From NCBI GenBank assembly GCA_028818385.1, contig JAPPNY010000224.1, forward strand, positions 29,638 to 58,142: 28,505 nucleotides of DNA, written 5' to 3'. Shown here in pieces: positions 16,999-24,512 of this stretch. Position 1 is the stretch's first letter; each line of letters begins with the position of its first letter. The stretch comes from Spirochaetaceae bacterium. GTDB lineage: Bacteria; Spirochaetota; Spirochaetia; SZUA-6; Bin103. The notes below the pieces were generated by a model. That model was not told where the DNA came from. It saw only the letters and a list, made by a program, of their open reading frames with translations, and made no database searches. Made by a program: the position numbers and the translations under genes.

Positions 16999-18126
16999 AT
17001 GAGCACCCATTCCGTGGCCGCGGCACGGCGTTCGCTCCGCGGTTGGTTTCTGTTCGCGGTCGGCGCTGGGGCGGTCGTGCTGGGCGCGGCGCTCGCCGGC
17101 CGGGCGCTGCGCACGCCGACCGCGGAGCAGGCGTTCGATCCGGTGACCTGGGCCGACCGGCTGCAGGCGTTCACGACCATCTTCCTCGGCATCTTCATCG
17201 AGGCCGTGCCGTTCGTGGCGATCGGCGCGCTGCTGTCCGGCGTGATCGAGATGGCGGTGAGCACGCGGACGCTGGCCCGATGGGTGCCGGCGCGGACCGG
17301 TGCCGGCGTGCTCGCCGGCGCGGCGCTCGGGATGGTATTCCCGGTCTGCGAGTGCGGAGTCGTGCTGGTCGTCCGGCGGCTGTTGAGCAAGGGACTCCCG
17401 CCGCCGGTCGCGATCGCCTTCCTGCTCGGCGCGCCGGTCCTCAACCCGGTCGTGATCGCCAGCACGGCCACGGCGTTCGGATTCGGCTGGATGCTCATCG
17501 GCCGCCTGGTGCTCACGCTGGTCGTCGCGGTCGCGGTCGCGGCCGCGTTTCGCCGCGCCGGTCGGGAAGACATCCTGCTGGCCTCCGATGGGTTGAAAGG
17601 AGCGGCCTCCCCTGCCGGGAGCGGCCACGGGCACCATCACGATCACGATCACGATCACGATCACGATCACGGCCCTCGTGACCGGTCGGCTCCGGAACGC
17701 GGGCGCAGCATCGGATCCTTCGCCCGCGACGCCCTGCTGCATGGCTCGGCCGACCTGTTCGACATGGGTCGCTACCTCGTCATCGGCTGCGGCCTGGCCG
17801 CCCTCCTGCAGACCGTGATGCCGCAGTCGGTCCTCCTGGACATCGGCCGCGGCGGGGCGGCGTCGGTGGCGACCATGCTGGGGCTCGGCTACCTGCTCTC
17901 GGTGTGCTCCTCCGTCGATGCGTTTCTTGCGCTGGCGTTTACCGCCACCTTTGCGCCGGCCTCGATCCTGGCGTTCCTGGTGTTCGGACCGATGGTGGAC
18001 GTCAAGAGCACCCTGCTGTTCTTGAGCGTCTTCCGCACGAGGGCGGTCGTCTACCTGGTCGCGCTGCCGCTGGTGCTGACCTTCGCGGCCGCACTGATCG
18101 TGCACAACCTGGTGCCCTGGGCGTGA
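16999..18126 (+). CDS. ArsP/DUF318-type permease with His/Asp-rich loop
   Basis: Predicted membrane transporter of the family that includes B. subtilis YcgR and the SO_0444 Cu/Zn efflux-type and ArsP permeases; the substrate is not proven. The ATG at 16999 gives 375 residues with about eight membrane helices in two halves. The first half ends in FPVCECGVVLVVRRLL, with the Cys117-x-Cys119 pair that characterises the family; a conserved GAPVLNPVV follows. The central loop (about 210-226) contains HHH and five His-Asp pairs from a 6-bp repeat, a likely metal-binding site. The second half has SVCSSVDAFLALAF and FGPMVDVKST, both typical. The frame is open through the tRNA, so upstream starts are rejected. 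It overlaps or abuts the TIGR03943 gene, its usual partner. Confidence 0.88.
   Translation: MSTHSVAAARRSLRGWFLFAVGAGAVVLGAALAGRALRTPTAEQAFDPVTWADRLQAFTTIFLGIFIEAVPFVAIGALLSGVIEMAVSTRTLARWVPARTGAGVLAGAALGMVFPVCECGVVLVVRRLLSKGLPPPVAIAFLLGAPVLNPVVIASTATAFGFGWMLIGRLVLTLVVAVAVAAAFRRAGREDILLASDGLKGAASPAGSGHGHHHDHDHDHDHDHGPRDRSAPERGRSIGSFARDALLHGSADLFDMGRYLVIGCGLAALLQTVMPQSVLLDIGRGGAASVATMLGLGYLLSVCSSVDAFLALAFTATFAPASILAFLVFGPMVDVKSTLLFLSVFRTRAVVYLVALPLVLTFAAALIVHNLVPWA
17641..17670. repeat. Hexanucleotide repeat (gatcac) x5
   Basis: Five perfect copies of gatcac at 17641-17670, preceded by caccatcac, encode (Asp-His)5 in the cytosolic loop of the permease. Six-base units keep frame, so length variation between strains would be silent for frame but would alter the number of metal-binding histidines. 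The minus strand of the same block reads as Val-Ile runs, which explains a spurious open frame there. Confidence 0.9.
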
Positions 18127-18128
18127 GC

Positions 18129-18881
18129 ATGCGCGGGCTTGACCGGTCGCGGCTGCTGGCGGCTGTCGTGCTGTACGGAATCGTCGCGATCCTGCTGCAC
18201 CGCCTGCTGTCGGGCACGCTGGTCTACTACATCAACCAGCGCTATGCGTGGCTCACCTGGATTGCGGTGGCCGGCCTCGGCGCCATGGCGCTGGCGCTGG
18301 CGGGAACCGCCTGGCGCGGGGCCCGGCATGCCGGGCGGTCCGGGCACGGCGTGCGCGTGCGCTGGAGCGCCCTGGCGGTGCTCGCGCTTCCGGTGGCCTT
18401 CGGGCTGGCGCCGGAGCAGCCCCTGGGCTCGGCGGCACTCGGCAACCGGGAGGTCGCCGTGGCCAGCCTCCCGCCGACCGCCCTGCAGTCGACGCCGGCG
18501 GGGCGGGCGACGCGGAGCGCCGCCGCGGAGGCCTTGGGTCGATCGATGCTGGAGTGGCTGGTGGAGTTCCACGTTGCGGATGACCCGGACCGGTTCGCCG
18601 GGCAGGAGGCGCGGATCACGGGATTCGTGTCACGCGATTCCGCGCTCCGCCCGGACCAGGTGCGTCTCAGCCGCTTTCTGCTGAGCTGCTGCGTGGCCGA
18701 CGCGATGCCGATCGCGATCGTCGCCGAGGCCGCGGAGCTCGCCCTGGTCCCCGATGACCAGTGGCTGACGGTCAGGGGCCGCTTCACGGTGGCGGAGATC
18801 GGCGGCGAACGGATGCCGATCCTGGTCGCCGTGGACGTGGAGCCGATCGATCCACCGCCGGTTCCTTATCTCTACTACTGA
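18129..18881 (+). CDS. TIGR03943-type membrane protein (YcgQ-like partner of the permease)
   Basis: Family of putative permease subunits that almost always sit next to the ArsP/DUF318 permease. ATG 18129 gives 250 residues; a GTG at 18123 overlapping the permease stop (GTGA) is the alternative and adds two residues. Membrane helices lie at about 9-29, 40-60 and 77-95. The C-terminal soluble domain carries EFHVADDPDRFAGQEARITGFV and the family signature SRFLLSCCVADAMPI with Cys187-Cys188, probably metal- or redox-active. The following LTVRGRFTV and PYLYY end are also typical. By family knowledge such pairs are linked to metal homeostasis; the direct stop/start overlap argues the two form a complex. 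Confidence 0.85.
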   Translation: MRGLDRSRLLAAVVLYGIVAILLHRLLSGTLVYYINQRYAWLTWIAVAGLGAMALALAGTAWRGARHAGRSGHGVRVRWSALAVLALPVAFGLAPEQPLGSAALGNREVAVASLPPTALQSTPAGRATRSAAAEALGRSMLEWLVEFHVADDPDRFAGQEARITGFVSRDSALRPDQVRLSRFLLSCCVADAMPIAIVAEAAELALVPDDQWLTVRGRFTVAEIGGERMPILVAVDVEPIDPPPVPYLYY

Positions 18882-18883
18882 CG

Positions 18884-20245
18884 ATGCGGGCCCTGGACCG
18901 ACACGCGCTGGCCACGCTTGGCGTGGCCGCGGTCGTCGCGGTCGTGGCGGCGGCCCTGGGAGACCGCGTCGGTCTGCAGGTCGTTTCCCTGACGCCGGCG
19001 CACGGGGCCGAGCACGTCTCCACGCTGGCGACGATCGAGATCCGGTTCTCGGAGCCGATCGATCCCGCCGCGCGTTCGTCGACCCTGGCGATCGAGCCTC
19101 CCGTCGAGGGATCGCTGCGCTGGGGCAGCCGCACCGTGCGCTTCGACCCGGACCGCACGCTGTCCGCTCGCACGCGCTACACGGTGCGGCTCGACCGGTC
19201 CGTGCGGGCCGCGTCCGGACGCCGTCTGCGCGGAGCGGTCGAGTGGAGCTTCGACACCGGAGCGCTGCGCATCGCCTACGTGGCCGACGGAGCGGCCGAA
19301 CGGGCCCGGATCGCCGCCAGAGTCGTGGCCACGACCGCGGGGCAGGCGGCAGGCGGCAGGTCGGAGCCCGGCGACGAGCGGACACTGGCGTCGTTCGAGC
19401 GGCCGGTGCGCGACTTTCACCAGTCGCCGGACGGCGGCTCGCTGGTCGTCACGCTGGGCACCGACGTGTTCGCCGCCGATCTTTGGCTTGTCGATTCCGA
19501 CGGCGGTCGGCGCGAGCTGCTGGGCTGCGGCGGGGCGGAGTGCAGTGCGGCCCGCTGGGCTCCCGACGGTGAGACCATCGTCTTCTCGAGGCGCCGGCTG
19601 CCGTTGCCGCCGCGTCCCTGGCTGCTGGATCCCGCCACCGGCGACCTGTGGCCGCTCATGGACCAGGAAGTGATCGGCTTCGACCCGCGCTGGTCGGACG
19701 ACGGAGCGTGGGTGGCGTTCGTGTCGCCCGTGGAAGGGGGTTTGCGCGTCGTCAACGTAGCGGATGGCCGGACCGTGCTCGTACCGACGCGGGCCGCGGC
19801 CCCGGCGGCGTGGCGCCCCGGAGCGCGGGAGATCCTCACCTCCGACCTGCGCGAGGGGGCAGCAGGCCGGGCCGTGGACCTGCTGATAGCGATCGACTTG
19901 GCCGACCTCACGGTGCGACGGGCGCTCGGGCCCGAGCACGGCGCCGACCGCGCGCCGGCGTGGGCGCCCGGCGGCGATCGCTTCGCGTTCATCCGCGCAG
20001 CAGGCGTTGGGGAGCAGGTGTGGCTGGCAACCGACGCCGGGCCGCACTTCGAGACCGAGGCGCTGGCCGCCGCGCCGGGACTCACATACCGGGAGATCGT
20101 ATTCGCACCGGGTGGCGACCTGCTGGCGGCGCAGCGATCCCGGCTGGACGTGGCGTTCCCTGAGCCCGAGGTGGTCGTGTTCGATCTCGACGGTCGGGAG
20201 CTGGCGGTGATCGCGGGCGCGACGACGCCGCGCTGGCTGCCGTGA
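18884..20245 (+). CDS. Membrane-anchored Ig-like (Big_5) plus beta-propeller protein
   Basis: Function unknown. ATG 18884, two bases after the TIGR03943 stop, gives 453 residues. A hydrophobic N-terminal helix (about 8-26) is a signal peptide or anchor. Residues about 32-128 form a bacterial Ig-like domain of the SbsA/Big_5 type (VSLTPAHGAEHVSTLATIEI, RFSEPIDPAARSSTL, RYTVRLDRSVRAASG, WSFDTG). The rest is a WD40/TolB-like propeller; blade signatures are QSPDGGSLVVTL, RWAPDGETIVFSRR, RWSDDGAWVAFVSP, AWRPGAREILTS, AWAPGGDRFAFI and FAPGGDLLAAQ, so about six blades. A CGGAEC motif lies in the second blade. The tight packing with the permease pair and a DCC protein suggests an extracytoplasmic accessory, perhaps a metal or cofactor sensor or chaperone; that is inference. 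Confidence 0.78.
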   Translation: MRALDRHALATLGVAAVVAVVAAALGDRVGLQVVSLTPAHGAEHVSTLATIEIRFSEPIDPAARSSTLAIEPPVEGSLRWGSRTVRFDPDRTLSARTRYTVRLDRSVRAASGRRLRGAVEWSFDTGALRIAYVADGAAERARIAARVVATTAGQAAGGRSEPGDERTLASFERPVRDFHQSPDGGSLVVTLGTDVFAADLWLVDSDGGRRELLGCGGAECSAARWAPDGETIVFSRRRLPLPPRPWLLDPATGDLWPLMDQEVIGFDPRWSDDGAWVAFVSPVEGGLRVVNVADGRTVLVPTRAAAPAAWRPGAREILTSDLREGAAGRAVDLLIAIDLADLTVRRALGPEHGADRAPAWAPGGDRFAFIRAAGVGEQVWLATDAGPHFETEALAAAPGLTYREIVFAPGGDLLAAQRSRLDVAFPEPEVVVFDLDGRELAVIAGATTPRWLP

Positions 20246-20661
20246 AGGCGCGAGCCGCGGCCGACGGCCTCGCGATCCTGTTCGTCGACGGCGACTGCGT
20301 ACTCTGCCGGCGCCTGTCGCGGATCGTGCTGCAGGGGGACACCGCCGGTCGGCTGCGGATCGCTCCGCTCGCCGGGGTGACTGCCCGGCGGCTGCTGACT
20401 CCTGCGGATAGGGCGCAGGACGACTGGGTCGTGCTGATCGAGGGGCCGCGGACGCTGCGGGCCGCCGACGCCGTGGTGCGCACGCTACAACTGATGGGAG
20501 GACGGTTCGGCCTCCTGGCGTCCGGCACCCTGCTGCTGCCCCGTCCACTGCGCGCGGCGGTCTACCGGTTCGTCGCCGGCCGTCGCCGCGCGTGGTTCGG
20601 GCGGGTGGAGTCGTGTCCTCTGCCGGCGAGCGAGCGCCGGCCTGACGCCGTCCTCGACTGA
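20242..20661 (+). CDS. DCC-family thiol-disulfide oxidoreductase-like protein
   Basis: PF04134-type protein, named for its DxxCxxC motif and predicted to be thioredoxin-like. The motif is FVDGDCVLCRR with Asp18, Cys19 and Cys22 in the 139-residue protein. Further family features are RLRIAPLAG, DDWVVLIEG, ADAVVRTLQLMGG and a C-terminal hydrophobic/Arg stretch (LPRPLRAAVYRFVAGRRR). GTG 20242 overlaps the propeller gene stop (GTGA), so the four genes from 16999 to 20661 are translationally linked. The substrate is unknown; a role in keeping the CxC/CC cysteines of the upstream membrane proteins reduced would fit the context but is speculative. Confidence 0.82.
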   Translation: MKARAAADGLAILFVDGDCVLCRRLSRIVLQGDTAGRLRIAPLAGVTARRLLTPADRAQDDWVVLIEGPRTLRAADAVVRTLQLMGGRFGLLASGTLLLPRPLRAAVYRFVAGRRRAWFGRVESCPLPASERRPDAVLD

Positions 20662-20719
20662 ACCGGACCGCGCCGGATGCGCGTCGCGTCGGCAGTAGGC
20701 CGGAGCGGATGCTTGGCCG

Positions 20720-20768
20720 TATACTCTCGTTTCCCAGGGCCGGAGCAGGATCCGGCCGGTGAGAGGAG
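20720..20768 (+). promoter_or_regulatory. Candidate -10 and strong Shine-Dalgarno of pdxS
   Basis: tatact at 20720-20725 is a good -10 hexamer in an otherwise GC-rich 113-base gap; no clear -35 lies at the right distance. gaggag at 20763-20768, six bases before ATG 20775, is the best ribosome-binding site in the window. The two ggccgg-led stretches at 20738 and 20754 are spaced by 16 bases and may be another worn tandem duplication. This gap is the likely start of a new pdxS-pdxT-yggS transcript. Confidence 0.5.
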
Positions 20769-20774
20769 TTCGCT

Positions 20775-21671
20775 ATGGCGGGTGAGATGCAGGATACCGG
20801 TACGTGGACGGTCAAGACCGGGCTGGCTCAGATGCTGAAGGGCGGAGTGATCATGGACGTGGTCACCGCCGACCAGGCCAGGATCGCCGAAGACGCCGGC
20901 GCGGTCTCGGTGATGGCGCTCGAACGGGTGCCTGCCGACATCCGCAAGGCCGGCGGCGTGGCGCGCATGGCCGATCCGACGAAGATCGAGGAGATCAAGC
21001 GCGCCGTCACGATTCCGGTCATGGCCAAGTGCCGTATCGGCCACTTCGTCGAAGCGCAGGTCCTGCAGTCCCTGGAGATCGACTACATCGACGAGTCCGA
21101 GGTGCTGACTCCGGCCGATGAGGACAACCACGTGTGGAAGCACGACTTCACGGTGCCGTTCGTGTGCGGCTGCCGGAACCTGGGTGAGGCGCTGCGGCGC
21201 ATCCGCGAGGGGGCCGCCATGATCCGCACCAAGGGTGAAGCCGGCACCGGCAACGTGGTCGAGGCGGTGCGCCACGCCCGCACCGTGCTGCAGGCGGTGC
21301 GACGGGTGCAGGGCCTGAACGACAGCGAGCTGTCGGCGTTCGCGAAGGACATTCAGGCGCCGTTCGAGCTGGTGGCGCAACTGCGCGCGGACGGATCGCT
21401 GCCGGTGGTCAACTTCGCCGCCGGCGGCATCGCCACGCCGGCGGACGCGGCGCTGATGATGCAGCTCGGCGTCGACGGCGTGTTCGTGGGCTCCGGGATC
21501 TTCAAGTCCGAGAACCCGCAGCGCATGGCGGAGGCGATCGTCAAGGCGACCACCAACTACGATGATCCGGACATCCTGTCCCAGGTCTCCCGCGGGTTGG
21601 GAGAGCCCATGCGCGGGCTGGAGATGGCGGCGATCCCCGCAGGGGAGCAGCTCGCCGTACGCGGCTGGTAG
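20775..21671 (+). CDS. pdxS: Pyridoxal 5'-phosphate synthase, PdxS subunit
   Basis: Makes PLP directly from ribose 5-phosphate, glyceraldehyde 3-phosphate and ammonia supplied by PdxT. The 298 residues are full length and highly conserved. [20 protein letters not shown] carries Asp28; MAKCRIGH carries Lys85, which forms the imine with the sugar; [14 protein letters not shown] carries the second lysine, Lys153. The phosphate-binding [17 protein letters not shown] and [12 protein letters not shown] are intact. It has the strong Shine-Dalgarno described upstream and is followed after 3 bases by pdxT, so subunit production is linked. DXP-dependent PLP synthesis genes are not seen here. Confidence 0.98.
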   Translation: MAGEMQDTGTWTVKTGLAQMLKGGVIMDVVTADQARIAEDAGAVSVMALERVPADIRKAGGVARMADPTKIEEIKRAVTIPVMAKCRIGHFVEAQVLQSLEIDYIDESEVLTPADEDNHVWKHDFTVPFVCGCRNLGEALRRIREGAAMIRTKGEAGTGNVVEAVRHARTVLQAVRRVQGLNDSELSAFAKDIQAPFELVAQLRADGSLPVVNFAAGGIATPADAALMMQLGVDGVFVGSGIFKSENPQRMAEAIVKATTNYDDPDILSQVSRGLGEPMRGLEMAAIPAGEQLAVRGW

Positions 21672-21674
21672 CAC

Positions 21675-22340
21675 ATGGCGGTGGGCGTCCTGGCGCTGCA
21701 GGGCGACGTCCGTGAGCATCTCCATGCCCTCGCCGCCATCGGCCAGCCGGCCTCGCCGGTGCGCACCGCCGCGCACCTCGCAGCCGTCGACGCGCTGATC
21801 ATCCCCGGCGGGGAGAGCACGACGATCATCAACCTGCTGCATACGTTCGACCTGGCAAGGCCGCTCTGCGACCGGCTGACCGGCGGCATGCCGGTGTGGG
21901 GTACCTGCGCCGGGATGATCGTGCTTGCCGCGGAGGTGCTGGACCCGCGTCCGGAGCCGCTGCGGCTGATGGACATCTCCGTGCGGCGCAACGCGTACGG
22001 CCGTCAGGTGGCCAGCTTCGAGGCGTCCCTGGATGTCCGGGAGTTGGGCCCGCCGCCGTTCTGCGGCATCTTCATCCGGGCGCCGGCGGTGGAGCGCGTC
22101 GGCTCCGCCGTTCAGGTGATCGCCGCCCTGCCCGATGGGCGTCCGGTGGCCGTCCGCCAGGGCGCCATGCTGGCGACCTCGTTCCATCCGGAGCTCACCG
22201 GGGACTTCCGGTTCCATCGGTACTTCTGCTCGTTCCACGGGGCTGCGGCCGCCCGGCCCGGCGGTGCGGCGCAGCAGGGACGTGCGGCCGCGGCGCCGGT
22301 CGCAGGCCGCGCAAGGCCGGCCGAGAGCCGGCTCCGCTGA
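21675..22340 (+). CDS. pdxT: Pyridoxal 5'-phosphate synthase, glutaminase subunit PdxT
   Basis: Class I glutamine amidotransferase that feeds ammonia to PdxS. The catalytic triad is visible: Cys78 in WGTCAGM, His171 and Glu173 in SFHPELTGD. Other signatures are GVLALQGDVREH, IIPGGESTTI and CGIFIRAP. The conserved domain ends at about residue 190 (YFCSFHG). The last 30 or so residues (AAAARPGGAAQQGRAAAAP and on) are an Ala/Arg-rich extension without family counterpart, so the protein has 221 residues instead of about 190. The ATG at 21675 directly follows pdxS. The next gene starts 8 bases after its stop. Confidence 0.97.
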   Translation: MAVGVLALQGDVREHLHALAAIGQPASPVRTAAHLAAVDALIIPGGESTTIINLLHTFDLARPLCDRLTGGMPVWGTCAGMIVLAAEVLDPRPEPLRLMDISVRRNAYGRQVASFEASLDVRELGPPPFCGIFIRAPAVERVGSAVQVIAALPDGRPVAVRQGAMLATSFHPELTGDFRFHRYFCSFHGAAAARPGGAAQQGRAAAAPVAGRARPAESRLR

Positions 22341-22348
22341 CGGCGCAC

Positions 22349-23098
22349 ATGGCCGACACGCGCACGGGGGCGGCCGAACGGGAGCGGGCGCGGCGAATCC
22401 GCGACAACTACGACGCGGTACGGGAGCGCGTGGACGCGGCTGCCGCGCGCGCCGGCCGGGCTGCCGACTCGGTCCGGGTGATGGCGGTGACCAAGGGGTT
22501 CGCCGTGGATCACGCGCTGGCCGCGGTCGCGGCCGGACTGGACCTGTTGGGCGAGAACCGGGTGCAGGAGGCGGCGGGCAAGCATGGCGACCGCTCCAGG
22601 CATGGAGGGGGTTCGCGGCCGTACGAGTTGCACCTGGTCGGTCACCTGCAGCGCAACAAGGCCAGGGATGCGGCGCGGCTGTTCGACGCGGTCCAGTCGA
22701 TAGATGCCGTGCACACGGCTGCCGCTCTGGAGCGGCGCTGCGCGGTGCTCGGCCGAACGATGCCGATCCTGCTGGAGCTGAACGCCTCCGGCGAGCCGAC
22801 CAAGGCCGGCTTTCCGGCTGCGGATGACCTGCTGGCGTCCGCGGAAGAGATCGCCGCAGGCTGCCCGCATCTGTCGCTGGCCGGAGTCATGACGATCGGC
22901 GCGCACACGGACGACGAGGCGGCGGTGCGCGCCTCGTTTGCGCGGCTGCGGGCGGTACACGAACGCCTGCTCGGCGACCACCCGGAAGCCCGCGTGTTGT
23001 CGATGGGCATGTCGCAGGACTTCGAGCTGGCGATCGAGGAAGGATCGACGCTGATCAGGCTTGGCACCGCGCTGCTCGGGCCGCGGCCCACGCCATGA
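22349..23098 (+). CDS. YggS/PLPBP-family pyridoxal phosphate homeostasis protein
   Basis: Fold-type III PLP-binding protein without known catalysis that buffers PLP and affects amino-acid balance. The ATG at 22349 gives 249 residues. The PLP lysine is Lys49 in RVMAVTKGF; GENRVQEAAGKH, HLVGHLQRNKAR, VQSIDAVHTA, LELNASGEPTKAGF, AGVMTIGAH and SMGMSQDFELAIEEGSTLIR are all family blocks in order. Its place right after pdxS and pdxT makes functional sense: two genes make the cofactor and the third manages it. A Gly/Arg-rich insert (SRHGGGSRP, about 82-90) sits before HLVGHLQ. The stop overlaps the ATG at 23095 (ATGA). Confidence 0.95.
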   Translation: MADTRTGAAERERARRIRDNYDAVRERVDAAAARAGRAADSVRVMAVTKGFAVDHALAAVAAGLDLLGENRVQEAAGKHGDRSRHGGGSRPYELHLVGHLQRNKARDAARLFDAVQSIDAVHTAAALERRCAVLGRTMPILLELNASGEPTKAGFPAADDLLASAEEIAAGCPHLSLAGVMTIGAHTDDEAAVRASFARLRAVHERLLGDHPEARVLSMGMSQDFELAIEEGSTLIRLGTALLGPRPTP

Positions 23099-23154
23099 GA
23101 CAACCGGCGATGAGACGTCCGGCCGTTGGACGTCCAGCCATGAGCCGACTGGTA
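23095..23154. repeat. Four tandem 15-bp units at a gene start
   Basis: atgagacaaccggcg (23095-23109), atgagacgtccggcc (23110-23124), gttggacgtccagcc (23125-23139), atgagccgactggta (23140-23154). Three of the four begin with ATG in the same frame, so the next gene has three candidate starts at 15-base spacing. The encoded repeats are MRQPA, MRRPA, VGRPA and MSRLV. Confidence 0.85.
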
Positions 23155-23556
23155 GCGGCGCTGCTGATCGGAGCCGCGGCCGGCGCGGCGTGGGGCCAGG
23201 AACCGGCTGGTGCCGGCGACGAGGGGGCGGCGGCCCTGCTCGAACCGGTTCCGTACGAACATTCCGAGTTCCCGGATTGGGCGCACGCGCTGCGCCGCGC
23301 CGAGGTGGTGGCGATCGGTTCCCTGCCGCTGACGCTGTTCGGCGTCCGGCTGCTGTACGACTATACCCGCTACGTCGCACACGGCTTTGCCGAAGAGGTG
23401 CGGCCGTTCCCGTTCCGGCCGATCGGCGGCGGTGCGACGCTCACGGAGACGGAGATGCTCGGGATCGTCATCGGCGCGGCGGCGCTGTCGATCGTGATCG
23501 CGCTCATCGACGCCGACATGCGCGCGGCAGCGCCTGCCGACCGGCAGGTGCCGTGA
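23095..23556 (+). CDS. Small exported or membrane protein of unknown function
   Basis: I do not recognise the family. The longest form has 153 residues from ATG 23095, which overlaps the yggS stop. ATG 23140 (MSRLVAALLIGAAAGAAWG) gives a compact signal peptide with likely cleavage near AWG-QEP and may be the true start; the longer form adds an Arg-rich n-region made by the 15-bp repeat. After the signal come LLEPVPYEHSEFPDWAHALRRAE, a hydrophobic helix (VVAIGSLPLTLFGVRLLYDY, about 65-84), a conserved-looking HGFAEEVRPFPFRPIGGG loop and a second helix (MLGIVIGAAALSIVIALI). This looks like an inner-membrane protein with two helices after the signal. Its stop overlaps the GTG of the RluD-type gene. 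Confidence 0.7.
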   Translation: MRQPAMRRPAVGRPAMSRLVAALLIGAAAGAAWGQEPAGAGDEGAAALLEPVPYEHSEFPDWAHALRRAEVVAIGSLPLTLFGVRLLYDYTRYVAHGFAEEVRPFPFRPIGGGATLTETEMLGIVIGAAALSIVIALIDADMRAAAPADRQVP

Positions 23557-24512
23557 GGTCGTCGGAAACGCTCGTCGGTGACGAGCGCTTCGCGGGAGCG
23601 CGGCTGGACAGCTATCTGGCGACCGGGTTGCGGCTGTTTCCCCGCAGCCAGGCGCGGGCACGTGTCGACGTGGTCACCGTAAACGGCCGTCCCGCGAAGC
23701 TGGCGACGCGCCTGTGCCCGGGCGACCTCGTGGCGGTCAGCTACCGCGACCCGGAGCCGCTGACCGCGGTGGCGGAGGAGATGGAGCTGTCGATCCTCCA
23801 TGAAGACGGCGACGCCATCGTGCTGGACAAGCCTTCCGGCGTGGTCACCCACCCCGGGGCAGGGAACCGGACCGGTACCCTCCTGAACGGCGTGCTCGGC
23901 CACTGCGACCGGCTGCGTGACGCGTTTCCGGACGAGCCGGCCAGGCCGGGCGTGGTGCATCGGCTGGACAAGGAGACCTCGGGAGTCATCGTCTTCGCCA
24001 AGTCACCGCACGCGCATCTGGCGTTGACCCGCCAGTTCGCCCAGCGGCGCGTCCGCAAGCGATACCTGGCGGTGGTCGACGGACGCCCGCCGGAAGCCGG
24101 CGGCACCGTGGACCTGCCGATCGGTCGCGACGACCGCGACCGGACCCGGTTCTCGGTGGCCGCCCGGGGCAGGACGGCGATCACCCGCTACCGGCTGCTC
24201 GGCGGACTGGCGGACGGACGTTCGCTGCTGCTCCTGGCCCCGGTGACCGGCCGCACCCACCAGTTGCGCGTGCACCTGGCGGCGCTCGGCTGTCCCGTGG
24301 CCGGCGACGTGGTGTACGGGAAGCGGCGCCGGTCGGAGCCGGCGTCGATGCTGCTTCACGCGTCAATGCTCCTGCATTCCGCCTCGCTGCGGCTGCGGCT
24401 GCCGGGCGCGGAGGAGCCCAGTCGTTTCCGGGCTCCGCTGCCGGAGCGGTTCCGGGCGGCGCCGGGGGTGGTCGACTGCCTGCGGATGGTCAGTCCCGCA
24501 GGTGGACGTTGA
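23553..24512 (+). CDS. RluD-type 23S rRNA pseudouridine synthase
   Basis: RluA-family enzyme that isomerises uridines in rRNA. GTG 23553 overlaps the previous stop (GTGA) and gives 319 residues. An N-terminal S4-like RNA-binding part is present (ERFAGARLDSYLA, SQARARVDVVTVNGRPAKLATRL). The catalytic core has HRLDKETSGVIVFAK with Asp139, RKRYLAVVDG, and GRTHQLRVHLAALGCPVAGDVVYG. Near residue 264-275 the motif that normally reads once as MLLHA is duplicated: ASMLLH-ASMLLH, from an 18-bp direct repeat (24342-24377). The tail overlaps the convergent metallo-hydrolase gene by 23 bases. The specific target position (RluD versus RluC) cannot be told. Confidence 0.93.
   Translation: MRSSETLVGDERFAGARLDSYLATGLRLFPRSQARARVDVVTVNGRPAKLATRLCPGDLVAVSYRDPEPLTAVAEEMELSILHEDGDAIVLDKPSGVVTHPGAGNRTGTLLNGVLGHCDRLRDAFPDEPARPGVVHRLDKETSGVIVFAKSPHAHLALTRQFAQRRVRKRYLAVVDGRPPEAGGTVDLPIGRDDRDRTRFSVAARGRTAITRYRLLGGLADGRSLLLLAPVTGRTHQLRVHLAALGCPVAGDVVYGKRRRSEPASMLLHASMLLHSASLRLRLPGAEEPSRFRAPLPERFRAAPGVVDCLRMVSPAGGR
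24342..24377. repeat. 18-bp in-frame tandem duplication in the pseudouridine synthase gene
   Basis: gcgtcgatgctgcttcac (24342-24359) and gcgtcaatgctcctgcat (24360-24377), 14 of 18 identical, with three of the four changes silent third-position or equivalent. Both encode Ala-Ser-Met-Leu-Leu-His. Confidence 0.75.

Noticed and set aside
16951..18105. 384-residue minus-strand frame with Val-Ile repeats
   Set aside because: Antisense to the permease; the Val-Ile run is just the complement of the gatcac repeat, and the frame crosses the tRNA.
18875..20815. 646-residue minus-strand frame
   Set aside because: Antisense to the propeller and DCC genes, both of which have clear domains on the plus strand.
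20562..22238. 558-residue minus-strand frame
   Set aside because: Antisense to pdxS and pdxT, which are unmistakable.
4814..23154. CRISPR array or integron-like repeats
   Set aside because: The tandem units are 15-16 bp with no spacers, and each locus has a different sequence; no cas or integrase genes are present.
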